A stretch of DNA of 64,000 nt from NCBI GenBank assembly GCA_964434165.1, contig CAYSUS010000002.1:80931-144930 (forward strand), given 5' to 3'. Shown here piece by piece: positions 35,015 to 43,212 of this stretch. Numbering within the stretch: position 1 is the first letter of the stretch; every line of letters starts with the position of its first letter. The notes beneath the pieces were generated by a model. The model had not been told where the DNA came from and did no database searches. It saw nothing but the letters and a program-made list of their open reading frames with translations. The DNA comes from CAYSUS01 sp964434165 (GTDB lineage Bacteria; Planctomycetota; Planctomycetia; Pirellulales; Thermoguttaceae). Both the position numbers and the translations under genes were made by a program.

Positions 35015-35039
35015 CGAATGTCGAAGGCCGAATGACGAA
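35010..35039 (+). repeat. dispersed-repeat-like AATGACGAA units
   Basis: AATGACGAA occurs at 35010-35018 and 35031-35039, separated by a GTCGAAGG-type spacer. Similar series are known as intergenic repeats of planctomycetes and related genomes. The first unit overlaps the sigma-factor stop codon, so the end of that gene lies in the repeat. Confidence 0.45.
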
Positions 35040-35119
35040 GGAACCGCGAAGCAAGAAATCCCCCGCAACGGTGTAGCCTCAAGCATTCATCCTCTCTTGT
35101 TTCATCGTTCACATCTCCC

Positions 35120-35518
35120 ATGTTCCGACAATCGAACCTGGAAGCGTTTCTCGACGAGGCCCTGCCGCCGGAGGAGATGACCCGCATCGAGGCCGCCCTG
35201 CGAAGCGATCCCGAACTGGCCCGGCGCCTGGCCGAGATCAATGCCCGGCGCGACGCGGGCGTGCACTCGCTGGGCGAGGTGTGGCGGCGCCACCGCGTGA
35301 GCTGCCCGAGCCGGGAGAAGTGGGGGAGTTTCCTGCTCGGCGCCATGCCGCCCGAGGCGGCCGACTACATGAAGTTCCACCTCGAGGTGGTCGGCTGCCG
35401 CTACTGCCAGGCGAACCTGGCCGACCTGGAAAGCCGCCAGGCCGAGGGGCACGAGCAGGTCCACACCCGGCGACGCCGCTACTTCGAGTCGAGCGCCGGC
35501 TACCTGCGGCGGGATTAA
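35120..35518 (+). CDS. Small zinc-finger-like protein, possible anti-sigma factor
   Basis: A 132-residue protein with helical N-terminus (LEAFLDEALPPEEMTRIEAALRSDPELARRLAEI) and a later FHLEVVGCRYC, a H-x5-C-x2-C arrangement that resembles, but is not identical to, the zinc-anti-sigma (ZAS) H-x3-C-x2-C. No transmembrane helix follows. Its position just after the ECF gene supports an anti-sigma role, but this is inference. Confidence 0.6.
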   Translation: MFRQSNLEAFLDEALPPEEMTRIEAALRSDPELARRLAEINARRDAGVHSLGEVWRRHRVSCPSREKWGSFLLGAMPPEAADYMKFHLEVVGCRYCQANLADLESRQAEGHEQVHTRRRRYFESSAGYLRRD

Positions 35519-35549
35519 TACCCTCGCGCCGGACAAGCCGACAGGAGGC

Positions 35550-36452
35550 CTACCCATCCAAGAACCGCTTCTGCAGGTCCGCGTAGGCATCGACCCGCCG
35601 GTCGCGCAGGAACGGCCAGTGCGTGCGCACCACGTCGATGCGGTCGAGGTCGCACTGGACGAGCAGGGTCTGTTCCTCGTCGTGGCTGGCCCGGGCGAGG
35701 ACGTTGCCGTTGGGGTCGGCCACGAAGGAGGCCCCCCAGAACTGAAGCTGCCCTTCCCGGCCCGTCCGGTTGACCGCGGCCACGAACAGCCCGTTGGCGA
35801 TGGCGTGGCTTCGCATCATGGTCTCCCAGGCGGCGTGCTGGGCGGGGCCGTAGGCCTCCTTCTCGTCGGGCAGCCAGCCGATGGCTGTGGGGTAGAAGAG
35901 CATCTCCGCGCCCGTCAGAGCCGTGAGCCGCGCCGCCTCCGGATACCACTGGTCCCAGCAGACGCACGTGCCCACGCGCCCGAACCGCGTGGAGAAGCTC
36001 GAAAACCCCAGGTCGCCGGGAGTGAAGTAGAACTTCTCGTAGTACAGCGGGTCGTCGGGGATGTGCATCTTGCGGTACGTGCCCGCCCGGCGGCCGTCGG
36101 CGTCGAAGACCACGGCCGTGTTGTGGTACAGCCCCGGCGCGCGGCGCTCGAAGATCGACCCCACCACGACCACGCCGTGCTGCCGCGCGGCTTTGGCCAG
36201 GGCCTCGCACGTGGGCCCGGGGATCGGCTCGGCCTGGGCGAACTGCCGGTGGTCCTCGCTTTGGCAGGGGTACAGGCCGTGGAACAGCTCGGGCAGGCAG
36301 ATCACCTCGGCCCCGCCGGCCGCCGCCTCGCCGATGCGGCCCAGGGCCTTCTCCACATTGGCCTCCTTCGACTCCACGCACCGCATCTGGACCAGGCCCA
36401 GCGTGACGCGGGCGGGGGAGGAGGGGGTGGACTCGTTGCTTGGATTGGTCAT
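35550..36452 (-). CDS. aguB: N-carbamoylputrescine amidase-like nitrilase (AguB)
   Basis: A 300-residue nitrilase-superfamily amidase. The catalytic triad is Glu55 (LPELF), Lys128 (YRKMHIPDDP) and Cys165 (VCWDQWYPE). YRKMHIPDDPLYYEKFYFTPGD is typical of N-carbamoylputrescine amidase, the last step of the agmatine route to putrescine (N-carbamoylputrescine to putrescine, CO2 and NH3). No agmatine deiminase gene is adjacent. The start ATG lies 6 nt after a TAGCAT -10-like hexamer, which suggests a leaderless mRNA. The gene is divergent from bioD. Confidence 0.88.
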   Translation of the reverse strand: MTNPSNESTPSSPARVTLGLVQMRCVESKEANVEKALGRIGEAAAGGAEVICLPELFHGLYPCQSEDHRQFAQAEPIPGPTCEALAKAARQHGVVVVGSIFERRAPGLYHNTAVVFDADGRRAGTYRKMHIPDDPLYYEKFYFTPGDLGFSSFSTRFGRVGTCVCWDQWYPEAARLTALTGAEMLFYPTAIGWLPDEKEAYGPAQHAAWETMMRSHAIANGLFVAAVNRTGREGQLQFWGASFVADPNGNVLARASHDEEQTLLVQCDLDRIDVVRTHWPFLRDRRVDAYADLQKRFLDG

Positions 36453-36468
36453 GCCGGAATGCTACCAT
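36440..36468 (+). promoter_or_regulatory. promoter-like site for bioD, overlapping the aguB start
   Basis: TTGGAT (36440-36445), a 17-bp spacer and TACCAT (36463-36468) lie 65 bp before bioD. The same region on the minus strand contains TAGCAT (36464-36459), 6 nt before the aguB ATG. The two -10 sites overlap, so expression of the two genes may interfere. Confidence 0.45.
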
Positions 36469-36533
36469 GACGCTTGGGCATCGGCGAGGGGTGATGAGCC
36501 GGGGGCCGGCTCGCCACGTGACGGGCGTCTGCC

Positions 36534-37220
36534 ATGAAACCCTGCCCGGGACTGTTCATCACCGGCACGGACACCGAGGTCGGCAAGACCTACGTGGGCG
36601 TGCTGATCGCCCGCGCCCTGGTGGCCGCCGGCCGGCGCGTGGGGGTGTACAAGCCGGCGGCGAGCGGGTGCTGGTGCCGCGGCGAGGACCTGGTCTCCGA
36701 CGACGCGCTGCTCCTCTGGGAGGCGGCGGGCCGGCCCGGCGACTTGGCGCGCGTGTGCCCGCAGTGCTTCGAGGCTCCCCTGGCTCCCCACCTGGCCGCG
36801 CGCGAGGAGGGGCGCGAGCTTGACGCGGGTCTTCTGCGCAGCGGCATCGACTACTGGCACGAGCGGAGCGACGTGATCCTGGTCGAGGGGGCCGGCGGAC
36901 TGCTTTCGCCGCTGGGCGAGGAGGAATACGTGGCCCATCTGGCGGCCGACCTGGGGTTTCCGGTGGTCGTGGTCAGCCGCAATGCCCTGGGCACGATCAA
37001 CCACACGCTGCTCACGCTCCGCGCCGCCGACACGTGGATCGTGCCCCTGGCCGTGGCCGGCGTGGTGCTCAACCAGAGCGAGCCGCCCGACGACGACCCC
37101 AGCACGGCCTCCAACCGGCAGGAGCTTGCCGCGCGGTGCACGGTGCCTGTCCTGGCCGAGGTCGCGTGGGAGTCGGACGCGTTCGACGCGGCGGTGGACT
37201 GGTTCCACCTGGCCCACTGA
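36534..37220 (+). CDS. bioD: Dethiobiotin synthetase (BioD)
   Basis: A 228-residue ATP-dependent enzyme that closes the ureido ring of dethiobiotin from 7,8-diaminopelargonate and CO2, the penultimate step of biotin synthesis. The N-terminal P-loop is GTDTEVGKT (11-19), followed by YKPAASG and later VEGAGGLLSPL, the standard signature residues. The length is normal. It starts a group of plus-strand genes with two moeA genes; the biotin genes bioA, bioB and bioF are not in view. Confidence 0.94.
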   Translation: MKPCPGLFITGTDTEVGKTYVGVLIARALVAAGRRVGVYKPAASGCWCRGEDLVSDDALLLWEAAGRPGDLARVCPQCFEAPLAPHLAAREEGRELDAGLLRSGIDYWHERSDVILVEGAGGLLSPLGEEEYVAHLAADLGFPVVVVSRNALGTINHTLLTLRAADTWIVPLAVAGVVLNQSEPPDDDPSTASNRQELAARCTVPVLAEVAWESDAFDAAVDWFHLAH

Positions 37221-37238
37221 ATCGGGGCGGAAGCGATC

Positions 37239-38513
37239 GTGACCGACTTCTCGCAGCCGCCGCCCGATGTCCGCATGCAAGGCTTCTCCCATCGCGCGAC
37301 CGTGGCCGAGGCCCTGGCGTGGCTCGACGCGCAGCTCGACCGTGTCGCCGCCGACTTGCCTGAGGAGTCGGTTTCGCTGTTCGAAGCGGCCGGCCGCGTG
37401 CTTGCGGGGGACGTGGTCAGTCCGGTGGACGTTCCGGCTTTCGCCAGGGCCATGATGGACGGCTACGCGGTCCGGGCAGCCGATACGTCGGGGGCGACGA
37501 CCTACAATCGCCTGCCGCTCTCGGTTGTGGGCGAGTCGATGCCAGGCCGGGGCTTCGAAGGCCGTGTGCAGCCAGGTGAGGCAGTGCGGATCATGACCGG
37601 CGCTCCGTTGCCTGACGGCGCCGACGCCGTGCTGCCCGCCGAGATGGTCGAGGCCGAAGAGGACGACGTTCGCATCGCGGCCCAGGACGAGGTCTCTCCG
37701 CACAAGCACGTGGGACGGGTCGGCGAAGACGTTGCCGCTGGAAGCGTGGTACTGCAGGCGGGGCGCGTGCTGCGGCCGCAGGACGTAGGCGTGGCGGCTT
37801 CGATCGGGCTGGCCGAGGTACCGGTGCTGCGGCGGCCGTGCGTGCGGATTGTGGTCACCGGAGACGAACTGATTCCGGCCGGCGCCAAGCCAGAAGGTCA
37901 CCGCATCGCGGATTCCAACGGCCCGATGCTCGCCGCGCTCGTCGCGCGCGACGGCGGCGTGGCGATCCACCCGGGCATTGTGCCCGACCGGCCCGAGACG
38001 ATCCTGGCAGCCATGCGCGGCGGGGACCTTTCGGCCGTGCCCGAGTTGGTGCTCGTCTCCGGCGGGTCGAGCGTGGGTCAAGAGGACCATGCCCCTGCCT
38101 TGCTTGCGGAGCACGGCGAGCTGGCGATCCACGGCATCGCCATGCGGCCCAGCAGCCCGGCCGGGATGGGGAGCCTCGATGGCCGGCTGGTGTTTCTCTT
38201 GCCCGGCAATCCGGTCTCGTGCCTGTGCGCCTACGACTTCTTCGCCGGGCGCGCGGTTCGGGCGCTTGGTGGCAGAGCACGGGACTGGCCCCATCGACGC
38301 GTGCGTGCGCCGCTGGGGCGCAAGATCGTCTCGGCCGTAGGGCGATTGGATTACGTGCGCGTGCGCCTCGTGGAGGGCCACGTCGAGCCGCTCGCCGTCG
38401 GCGGGGCGTCGGTGCTCTCCTCCACCGTCCGAGCCGACGGCTTCTTGCTCATGCCCCCAGACAGCGAAGGCTCGCCGCCCGGTGCGGAGGTCGAGGTTTT
38501 CCTGTACGATTGA
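37239..38513 (+). CDS. moeA: Molybdopterin molybdenumtransferase (MoeA)
   Basis: A 424-residue MoeA, which inserts molybdate into adenylylated molybdopterin during molybdenum-cofactor synthesis. Family motifs are present: DVPAFARAMMDGYAVRAADT, IMTGAPLPDGADAVLPAE, VVTGDELIPAGAKPEGHRIADSNGPML, the MPT-binding SGGSSVGQEDHA and LPGNPVSCLCAYDFF. The domain order matches the E. coli protein. The GTG start (37239) lies 18 bp after bioD; a purine-rich site precedes it. A second, longer moeA follows within 34 bp. Confidence 0.92.
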   Translation: MTDFSQPPPDVRMQGFSHRATVAEALAWLDAQLDRVAADLPEESVSLFEAAGRVLAGDVVSPVDVPAFARAMMDGYAVRAADTSGATTYNRLPLSVVGESMPGRGFEGRVQPGEAVRIMTGAPLPDGADAVLPAEMVEAEEDDVRIAAQDEVSPHKHVGRVGEDVAAGSVVLQAGRVLRPQDVGVAASIGLAEVPVLRRPCVRIVVTGDELIPAGAKPEGHRIADSNGPMLAALVARDGGVAIHPGIVPDRPETILAAMRGGDLSAVPELVLVSGGSSVGQEDHAPALLAEHGELAIHGIAMRPSSPAGMGSLDGRLVFLLPGNPVSCLCAYDFFAGRAVRALGGRARDWPHRRVRAPLGRKIVSAVGRLDYVRVRLVEGHVEPLAVGGASVLSSTVRADGFLLMPPDSEGSPPGAEVEVFLYD

Positions 38514-38547
38514 GCCGTTGGCAACAGCCCTTTGTCGCATAGTCCAC

Positions 38548-40470
38548 GTGCAAGAGCAGTTCCTCGAGGTCATCGATCGGGACGAAGCCGAGCGCCGGTT
38601 CCGCGGGGCTTTGGAGCTGCGCCCGTTGGGCGCGGAGGAGGTGCCGCTGGAGGAAGCGCTCGGTCGCGTGCTGGCCGCGGACGTGGTCTCCGAGGTGGAC
38701 GTGCCCTCGTTCGATCGCTCGAACTTCGATGGCTACGCCCTGCGCGCGGCCGATACGTACGGCGCGAGTGAGGAGGAGCCGCGGTCGCTGCAGCTGCTCG
38801 GCGAGGTGCTTGCCACGGGCGTCGTGCCGCAGGGACAGGTCGGTTTGGGCCAGGCCATGACGATCGCCACCGGCGCAATGCTGCCCCGCGGGGCCGACGC
38901 CGTGCTGATGGTCGAGCACACCGATGTCCGGGGCGATCGGCTCGTGGTGCGAAAGGCGGTGACTGCGGGAGGGGGCGTGTCGTTCGCAGGCACGGACGTG
39001 GCAGCCGGCGAGACCGTGCTCTGGCGCGGCGAAGTCCTGACCAGCCGCGAGACAGGCGTCCTGGCCGCCATCGGCCGAAATCGCGCGACGGTCTGGCGCC
39101 GGCCGCGCGTGGCCGTGCTCTCCACAGGCGATGAGATCATCGCGCCGGGAGAACCGATGCGGCCCGGCCTGGTCTATGATTCCAATGCGCGAATCCTCGC
39201 CGATGCCGTGCGCGAGCTGGGCGGGGAGCCGCTCGTGCTGGGCATCGTGCGCGACGACCTGGAGGAGCTTCGCCGCTGCCTGGCCGAGGCGCTCGCGGCG
39301 GCCGATGTCGTGCTGCTTTCCGGCGGTACGAGCAAGGGCGAGGGCGACCTCTCCTACCGCGCGGTGCGCGAACTCCGCAGCCCGGGCATTGTCGCGCATG
39401 GCGTGGCCCTGAAGCCGGGCAAGCCGATTTGCCTCGCGGTGGAGCAGGGCAAGCCTGTGGTGATCCTGCCGGGCTTTCCCACGTCGGCGATCTTCACGTT
39501 TCACGAATTCGTGGCCCCGGTGATCCGCGCGCTGGGCGGACGCGGGACCGAGCAGCGCGCGGAAGTCGAAGCCCGACTGGCCGTCAAGGTGAGCTCCGAT
39601 TCGGGGCGCACCGAATACCTGCTGGTGGGTCTCGTGCCCGGCGAGGAGGGCACAGCCGCCTATCCGATGGGCAAGGGCTCAGGCTCGGTGACGACGTTCA
39701 GCCGGGCCGACGGGTTCGTGACGATCGGTCGCTTCGAGGAGATCGTCTCCGCCGGCACGCTCCGGCCCGTGCAATTGCTCAGTGCCGGCCCACTCAGTGC
39801 CGGCCTGCGCGGAGCCGATCTCGTGGCGATCGGCAGCCACTGCGTGGGGCTCGACTTCCTTCTGGGGCGCCTTCAGGACCAAGGCTTTCATACCAAGTCG
39901 TTGGCCGTCGGGTCCACGGCCGGGCTGGAGGCCGCCAAGTGCGGCGAGTGCGATCTGGCCGGGATGCACCTGCTCGACCCCGACTCGGGCCAGTACAACC
40001 GGCCGTTTCTCACGCCCCAGGTCGAGTTGATCGAAGGTTACGGCCGCCTCCAGGGCGTGGTCTATCGGCCCGGCGACTCGCGGTTCGAAGGGCGCAATCC
40101 CCGAGACGCGATCCGCGCCGCCGCGGCCGAACCAGACTGCATGATGGTCAACCGCAACGCCGGAAGCGGGACGCGAATCCTCATCGACCGGCTCCTGGCC
40201 GGCGCCCAGCCGCCCGGATACGCGGTGCAAGCGAAGAGCCACAACGCCGTGGCCGCGGCCGTGGTTCAGGGTCGGGCCGACTGGGGCGTGGCCGTGCGCT
40301 GGGTCGCCGAGCACAACGAGCTGGGGTTTCTGCCGCTGGAGCACGAGCAGTACGACTTCGCCGTGCCGCGGAGCCGGTTGGATCGCCCCGCCGTGGCCGC
40401 ATTGCGCCGACTGCTGGAGGACGCGGGAGTGCGAGAAGAACTCGTCCGGATGGGCTTTCACCTGAGATGA
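38548..40470 (+). CDS. MoeA fused to a substrate-binding (PBP-like) domain
   Basis: A 641-residue second MoeA. Residues 1-420 contain the complete MoeA fold (FDRSNFDGYALRAADTYG; ATGAMLPRGADAVLMVEHTD; LSTGDEIIAPGEPM; SGGTSKGEGDLSYRA; LPGFPTSAIFTF). Residues about 425-641 are a periplasmic-binding-protein-like/LysR-substrate-like domain (VAIGSHCVGLDFLLGRL; AGMHLLDPDSGQYNRPF; NRNAGSGTRILIDRLLAG; AVAAAVVQGRADWGVAVRWVA), as in known MoeA-PBP proteins. The added domain may sense molybdate, a cofactor or a related anion. GTG 38548 is used; the frame runs open to 38482. Confidence 0.88.
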   Translation: MQEQFLEVIDRDEAERRFRGALELRPLGAEEVPLEEALGRVLAADVVSEVDVPSFDRSNFDGYALRAADTYGASEEEPRSLQLLGEVLATGVVPQGQVGLGQAMTIATGAMLPRGADAVLMVEHTDVRGDRLVVRKAVTAGGGVSFAGTDVAAGETVLWRGEVLTSRETGVLAAIGRNRATVWRRPRVAVLSTGDEIIAPGEPMRPGLVYDSNARILADAVRELGGEPLVLGIVRDDLEELRRCLAEALAAADVVLLSGGTSKGEGDLSYRAVRELRSPGIVAHGVALKPGKPICLAVEQGKPVVILPGFPTSAIFTFHEFVAPVIRALGGRGTEQRAEVEARLAVKVSSDSGRTEYLLVGLVPGEEGTAAYPMGKGSGSVTTFSRADGFVTIGRFEEIVSAGTLRPVQLLSAGPLSAGLRGADLVAIGSHCVGLDFLLGRLQDQGFHTKSLAVGSTAGLEAAKCGECDLAGMHLLDPDSGQYNRPFLTPQVELIEGYGRLQGVVYRPGDSRFEGRNPRDAIRAAAAEPDCMMVNRNAGSGTRILIDRLLAGAQPPGYAVQAKSHNAVAAAVVQGRADWGVAVRWVAEHNELGFLPLEHEQYDFAVPRSRLDRPAVAALRRLLEDAGVREELVRMGFHLR

Positions 40471-40533
40471 CGCGCCGAGGGGGTCGCCGCCATGAACTCC
40501 CCCGCCGCGCAACCCCATACCAAGGAACCTCCC

Positions 40534-41559
40534 ATGGACACGATCCGCGACGTCGAACAACTGGAGGAGATGCTCAGCCGGCCCACGCCCGAGGTGATCG
40601 AGCTGATGGGCCGCGTCGAGGGAGACATCCTCCTGTTGGGCTCGTTCGGCAAGATCGGCCCGACGCTGGCCCGCATGGCGCGGCGGGCCAGCGACGAGGC
40701 CGGCGTGCAGCGGAGGGTGATTGCCGTGGGACGAACGATCCCGTCGGAGACGGCCGCCCGGTTCCACGGGTTCGGCATCGACACGGTCCGCTGCGACCTG
40801 ATGGACCGGGCGCAACTGGCGCTGCTGCCCGAGGCCCCCAACGTGTTCTACCTGGCGGCCATGAAGTTCGGGTCCACGGGGCAGGAGCCGCTCACCTGGG
40901 CGATGAACGCGTATCTGCCCGGCCTGGTGTGTGAGCGCTACCCGGGCAGCCGCATCGTGGCCTATTCGACGGGCAACGTCTATCCGCTCACGCCGGCCGC
41001 CAGCGGCGGATCGGCCGAGGACGGCCCGCTGGGCCCGATCGGCGATTACGCCATGAGCTGCCTGGGGCGCGAGCGAATCTTCACGCATTTCAGCCAAGCG
41101 AACGATACGCCCGTGGCCCTCGTGAGGCTGAACTACGCCAACGAGATGCGCTACGGCGTGCTGGTCGATCTCGCCCAGAGGATCCACGCGGGCCAGCCGG
41201 TCGATCTGGCGATGGGCTTCTTCAACGCGATCTGGCAGGGGGACTCCAACGCGATGACCTTGCGGGCGCTGGAGCACGCCGCCGTGCCGGCGCGGCCGAT
41301 CAACGTGGCCGGGCCCGAGACGCTGCGAGTTCGCGACGTGGCCGAGCAGCTCGGGCGGCTGATGGATAAGCCCGTCGAGCTGGTGGGGACGGAGGCCGAC
41401 GACGCCCTGTTGAGCAACGGCACGCTAGGCTGCGAGCTGCTGGGCCGGACCACCGTGACGCCCGAGCAGATGATCGGCTGGGTGGCGGACTGGGTCGCGC
41501 GCGGCGGTCCCACGCTGGGCAAACCGACCAAGTTCCAGGTGCGGGACGGGAAGTTCTAA
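40534..41559 (+). CDS. NAD-binding SDR-like protein lacking the YxxxK lysine
   Basis: A 341-residue extended short-chain dehydrogenase/epimerase-like protein. The Rossmann motif is GSFGKIG (36-42). The usual catalytic Tyr-x3-Lys is not intact: the tyrosine is Tyr172 (YAMSC), and the residue four on is Cys176. A distant lysine cannot be excluded. So it may be a non-catalytic NAD-binding or atypical enzyme. ATG 40534 is supported by AAGGA at 7 bp; the upstream ATG 40492 is possible. It follows the second moeA by about 60 bp, but I see no link to molybdenum cofactor. Confidence 0.7.
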   Translation: MDTIRDVEQLEEMLSRPTPEVIELMGRVEGDILLLGSFGKIGPTLARMARRASDEAGVQRRVIAVGRTIPSETAARFHGFGIDTVRCDLMDRAQLALLPEAPNVFYLAAMKFGSTGQEPLTWAMNAYLPGLVCERYPGSRIVAYSTGNVYPLTPAASGGSAEDGPLGPIGDYAMSCLGRERIFTHFSQANDTPVALVRLNYANEMRYGVLVDLAQRIHAGQPVDLAMGFFNAIWQGDSNAMTLRALEHAAVPARPINVAGPETLRVRDVAEQLGRLMDKPVELVGTEADDALLSNGTLGCELLGRTTVTPEQMIGWVADWVARGGPTLGKPTKFQVRDGKF

Positions 41560-42073
41560 GGCGCGAGCGTTTCAGGCCCCTGCCAGCTCGTCCGGCACGT
41601 GAAGCCGACAAGCTGGGCTTCTCTCGGGTCGTCGTCGAGAGTGCCTCCGTTCAGGGGTTCGGCGGCGGCGAGAAGACCGGCGCAAACCCCGCGGTCCGCC
41701 AAGACCCCACGCGGCCGGCTGCCGACGAGTACGCCGACCGACCGCCCGTCGGTCTGCAACGGAATGGCTGGGGGACTCCACCGCGTTCAACACCGACAAG
41801 CTCATGAGGCTTCGGGGCCCCTGCGCGACGACAGGCCGTTGTGCCCCCCTCCCCAGCGTTTCCCTCACCGGAGGCGATTCCGCCGCGCAGCGCCCCCTCG
41901 CGCGAACCAGCCGCCACGGCGCGGCTCCGGGACCTCCGTAGTCAGAAAACCTCAGTTCCTGCCAGGGCGACAAGCGACGTGCTGAGGCCGCTGCGGTGGG
42001 GCCGACGCGGCCGGGGTCCCCGGTCGGGGACGGCCGCGTTGCGGCGCCCGGGCGGGGCCGCTAGAGTACGGGC
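41560..42073. other. gene-poor stretch before the URO-D-family gene
   Basis: About 510 bp without a gene I can support; open frames lack start context or a motif. It includes the sequence AGTCAGAAAACCT (41940-41952), similar to part of a B12 box (considered and rejected), and at its end the promoter of the next gene. Several short GC-rich inverted repeats may be chance. Confidence 0.5.
42039..42067 (+). promoter_or_regulatory. promoter-like site with a leaderless start
   Basis: TTGCGG (42039-42044), a 17-bp spacer and TAGAGT (42062-42067) end just 6 nt before the ATG at 42074. Transcription would therefore begin at or near the A of ATG. Confidence 0.55.
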
Positions 42074-43051
42074 ATGGACTTCTCCCCCTCGGTTTACGAG
42101 CACGCCGCGTTCCTCATCGGGCGCAGCCCGTGGGAGGTCTCGCGCGATGCGGAGCTGCTCTATGCCGCGCATGCCGAGGCCTACCGCCGCTACGAGCACC
42201 GGCCGATCGTGGTCGGCATCGACATCTATAACCTGGAGGCCGAGGCCTACGGCGGCGCGGTCCAGCCGCCGCACGGGACGGGCATTCCGGCCATCTCCAC
42301 GCCCGCGGTCCGATCGATCGACGAGCTGGCCCGGCTCCAGCCGCTCGATCCGGCCACGGGCGGCCGCATCTCGATGGTGCTGGACGTGGGCGCGCGCCTG
42401 GCCGCGGACCTGCCCGACGCGGACGTGCGCGTGCCGGTCAGCGGGCCGTTTTCCATCGCCAGCAACCTGTTGGGCTTCGAGACGCTGCTCTGCGAGGCCC
42501 TCAGCCGGCCGGACGAGACGGCCGCGGCTTTGGTGCACCTGATCGACGGGCAGGAGGCCTTTGCCCGGGCGGTGCGCGACCGGGGGCTGGACGTGGCCTT
42601 CTTCGAGTCGGCGGCGGCCCCGCCGCTCCTTTCGCCGGCCCTGTTCCGCCGCGTGGAGCTGCCCGGCCTCACGGCGGCCATCGAGCGCACGGCGGCCGTG
42701 GTGGGCCATCCGGTCCCGTGCATCATCGGGGGCGACACGGCGCCGATCCTGGAGGCCCTGCTGGAAACCGGCACCGGCTACGTGATCTGCCCCATTGAGA
42801 CCGACCAGGGGGCGTTCATGAAGAAGGTGTGGGATCGCATCGAGGTTCGGGTGAGGGTGAACACCTCGGCCGAGATCATGGTCCGCGGCACGCCGGATCA
42901 GATCGGCGGAGAGATCGACCGCATCGTGCGCCTCACCGCGGGGCGGCCCAACGTGTGCCTGGGCACCGGGTCGCTGCCGTACGAGACGCCGCCGGAGAAC
43001 GTGCTGCTGGTCAAGGAGATCTGCGCAGGGCTTTCCGGGCAGGCGGCGTGA
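42074..43051 (+). CDS. URO-D-family protein, MtaA/CmuA-like
   Basis: A 325-residue TIM-barrel protein of the uroporphyrinogen decarboxylase family in its methyltransferase branch (MtaA/CmuA-type). Members move methyl groups between corrinoid proteins and thiols or act on small methyl compounds. Family segments include VPVSGPFSIASNLLGFETLLCEAL, DVAFFESAAAPPLLSP and CIIGGDTAPILEALLETG. Arg and Asp residues of true UroD are missing, so haem synthesis is unlikely. Cys residues near the C-terminus (CLGTG, ICAGL) could bind zinc. No corrinoid protein gene is adjacent. Probably leaderless mRNA. Confidence 0.7.
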   Translation: MDFSPSVYEHAAFLIGRSPWEVSRDAELLYAAHAEAYRRYEHRPIVVGIDIYNLEAEAYGGAVQPPHGTGIPAISTPAVRSIDELARLQPLDPATGGRISMVLDVGARLAADLPDADVRVPVSGPFSIASNLLGFETLLCEALSRPDETAAALVHLIDGQEAFARAVRDRGLDVAFFESAAAPPLLSPALFRRVELPGLTAAIERTAAVVGHPVPCIIGGDTAPILEALLETGTGYVICPIETDQGAFMKKVWDRIEVRVRVNTSAEIMVRGTPDQIGGEIDRIVRLTAGRPNVCLGTGSLPYETPPENVLLVKEICAGLSGQAA

Positions 43052-43113
43052 GGGGGCAGATCGTCTGGCATGCCACCCCGCCGCTGGCGGGACATCGCGG
43101 CCTTCGAAATGCT

Positions 43114-43142
43114 CTGGCATGCGACGCCTGGGGGGCTAGAAT
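43114..43142 (+). promoter_or_regulatory. promoter-like site for the membrane protein operon
   Basis: CTGGCA (43114-43119), a 17-bp spacer and TAGAAT (43137-43142) lie 70 bp before the GTG of the next gene. Confidence 0.5.
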
Positions 43143-43212
43143 GGAAGGTTTGCTTAACCACTGGCCGTGCTGACACCCAAGCGGGGGACTCAACCCTCGA
43201 GGGGATCCGCTT

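Noticed and set aside
41940..41952. AGTCAGAAAACCT, similar to the B12-box of cobalamin riboswitches, before a URO-D/methyltransferase gene
   Set aside because: The other conserved riboswitch parts were not found, and the promoter of the gene lies downstream of this site and ends 6 nt before the ATG, so the element would not be in the mRNA.
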